Below are positions 15,672 through 16,765 of a stretch of 16,765 nucleotides of DNA, piece by piece. Under the pieces are notes generated by a model. It had not been told where the DNA came from. It searched no databases and worked only from the letters and a program-made list of their open reading frames with translations. Every line of letters begins with the position of its first letter. The first letter of the stretch is position 1. Source of the DNA: JBBSEX01 sp038239345 (GTDB lineage Bacteria; Acidobacteriota; Terriglobia; Bryobacterales; Bryobacteraceae); NCBI GenBank assembly GCA_038239345.1, contig JBBSEX010000053.1, positions 1 to 16,765 of the forward strand. The letters run 5' to 3'. A program made the translations under genes and the position numbers.

Positions 15672-15691
15672 AGTCGCCCAGCGTAGAGTTG
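15672..15691 (+). repeat. Dispersed intergenic repeat, copy R6 (5' half only)
   Basis: AGTCGCCCAGCGTAGAGTTG matches the start of R5 in 19 of 20 bases. The 3' core of the family is not recognisable downstream, where the sequence becomes very GC-rich. It begins nine bases after the stop of the broken hydrolase. Confidence 0.55.
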
Positions 15692-15802
15692 GCGCGCTTG
15701 CCGAAGACCCCGGGGGCCGCCCTGCCAAGTAAAAGATTAAAACCGACAGTCTGTCCCGGATAGTCACCTCCGTTTCCTTTTCATTAGGGACTGTACCGTA
15801 GG

Positions 15803-16720
15803 ATGAATAGTTCTTCTGAGAGCTGGCGTCAATCAAACGGGGCAGCCGGTAAGACCGCCGCCGCAGTCCAGGAACAAGTCGCGGCAATGGGTTCCGAACA
15901 TTTTGAAGTTGGGCTTTACAACCCAAATGCCGGAGCAGGCGAATCGGTCATGATCGCGCGTGTTTGGGACTCCGGGGCGATCGCTAAATCCGTGCCGTGG
16001 TTGCGCCACCAGAATCGCGAGGGACGGAACATCTACGTCCGGCCCAAGGGTGAGCACGATCTGAGCATGGTCGATGATCTGACGATCGATGCAGTTGCGG
16101 CGATGAAAGAGGCAGGCTTCGAACCCGCAGTCATCGTGGAAACGTCTCCGGGCAATTTCCAAGCCTGGCTGAAGCACCCCGAACAACTCAGCAAGGAAGT
16201 AAGCACGGCAGCCGCGCGTGCGTTGGCCGAGAAATTCGACGGTGATCGCGGCGCGGCAGACTGGCGGCACTTCGGGCGCCTCGCAGGATTTTGTAATCGG
16301 AAGAGTAAATATCTGGACGCCAGCACAGGGCTGTACCCGTTTGTTCGTTTGGTCGAGGCTGCCGGGAGAGTCTATCCCGAAGCGGGGCGGTTCCTGGCGG
16401 CCGTGAAGAGCGAGCTTGAACTACGGAATTCCGAGCGGGAATTTTTGAGGAGCAGGCAACTCGCCCGTGGGGGCGCGATCTGCCCGCAGGATTTAAAGAG
16501 CATTGATGCGTTCCGCGCAGACGGTCGCTACGGCGGAGATGGAACGCGAGTCGATCTTGCTTACGCCGTCTATGCCTTATCGCATGGCATCAGCCCAGAA
16601 GACGTTGATAACGCGATCCGTTCGCGCGATCTGTCGCACAAAGGGAACGAACGACGGCAGGATGATTACGTAGCCCGGACAATCAAGAAGGCGCTGGCAG
16701 CGACCGAGCGTGGACGTTAG
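15803..16720 (+). CDS. RepB-type DNA primase (plasmid/mobile-element family)
   Basis: A 305-residue protein resembling the RepB-like DNA primase domain found in plasmid replication and mobilisation proteins. Recognisable blocks are the opening EQVAAMGSEHFEVGLYNP, then NREGRNIYVRPKGEHDLSMV followed by Asp91-Asp92 (probable metal-binding acidic pair, with His85 nearby), ETSPGNFQAWLKHPEQL, and residues 154-167 (WRHFGRLAGFCNRK). The C-terminal part (about 235-300) is helical and may be a separate small domain. No relaxase or helicase is fused or adjacent within the window. The start at 15803 has only a weak ribosome site (GGGA 12 bases upstream). It points to a plasmid or integrative element origin for this flank. 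The role as an active primase is inferred from the family. Confidence 0.8.
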   Translation: MNSSSESWRQSNGAAGKTAAAVQEQVAAMGSEHFEVGLYNPNAGAGESVMIARVWDSGAIAKSVPWLRHQNREGRNIYVRPKGEHDLSMVDDLTIDAVAAMKEAGFEPAVIVETSPGNFQAWLKHPEQLSKEVSTAAARALAEKFDGDRGAADWRHFGRLAGFCNRKSKYLDASTGLYPFVRLVEAAGRVYPEAGRFLAAVKSELELRNSEREFLRSRQLARGGAICPQDLKSIDAFRADGRYGGDGTRVDLAYAVYALSHGISPEDVDNAIRSRDLSHKGNERRQDDYVARTIKKALAATERGR

Positions 16721-16765
16721 CGCTTCGAAGCGGACACAGGCGCTGACCCTACAGCCGGACTTTGC

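Noticed and set aside
5098..15691. The repeats as integron attC sites
   Set aside because: The GTTRRRY/RYYYAAC core pairs of attC are not seen at the ends, and the recombinase remnant lacks features of an integron integrase.
5098..15691. The repeats as a CRISPR array
   Set aside because: Copies are 1-4 kb apart, vary in the middle and have genes rather than uniform spacers between them; no cas gene is present.

Overview
The window looks like accessory chromosomal DNA from an acidobacterium, probably of the Solibacter/Bryobacter type. The strongest sign is a PadR regulator followed at once by an 858-residue ADOP-type duplicated MacB-like permease with no ATPase gene beside it, a pair typical of that phylum. 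Supporting signs are moderately high GC, many exported hydrolases, zf-HC2-type small proteins, and an integrase that resembles ones I recall from Acidobacteria and Planctomycetes. The taxon is inferred from gene content only; there is no rRNA gene.

Layout. 5-280 (+): small zinc-motif protein. 779-2365 (+): secreted M28 metallopeptidase, followed by a strong hairpin. 2494-3415 (-): tyrosine recombinase broken by two frameshifts. 3585-5048 (+): secreted serine hydrolase of the beta-lactamase/class C fold. 5248-6240 (+): Tat-exported class A beta-lactamase homologue. 9533-6545 (-): a four-gene operon of a second secreted M28 peptidase, a three-helix membrane protein, an ECF sigma factor and an overlapping zf-HC2 anti-sigma factor. 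10871-9711 (-): outer-membrane beta-barrel made of two tandem halves, preceded by a possible 19-codon leader peptide. 14121-11187 (-): PadR regulator and ADOP permease, with a 17-bp palindrome at the PadR start. 14533-15662 (+): second class C-type hydrolase, broken by three frameshifts. 15803-16720 (+): RepB-type DNA primase of plasmid/mobile-element kind.

The most unusual signal is a dispersed intergenic repeat of about 55 bp. It has a 5' core AGTCGSCnnnCGTAGAG and, in most copies, a 3' core resembling AGATCTATGCTTCGCCGT. I find four good copies (near 5098, 6364, 9637, 11039), one degenerate copy (14283) and one 5' half copy (15672). All six lie on the same strand whichever way the neighbouring genes point, and each sits at a boundary between gene modules. 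Neighbouring copies also pair by subtype: TCAG-type copies flank the class A beta-lactamase, CCAGG-type copies flank the barrel gene, and TTG-type copies flank the broken hydrolase. With a ruined integrase on one side and a RepB-like primase on the other, the region reads as a mosaic of single-gene or single-operon modules separated by directly oriented repeats. Whether the repeats are recombination sites, REP/MITE-like elements or RNA structures cannot be decided from this window.

Functionally most genes act outside the cytoplasm: peptide hydrolysis (two M28 enzymes), beta-lactam or peptide/ester hydrolysis (two intact and one broken serine hydrolase), an outer-membrane barrel and a MacB-like permease. 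Two regulatory circuits (ECF/anti-sigma and PadR) lie inside the modules they probably control.
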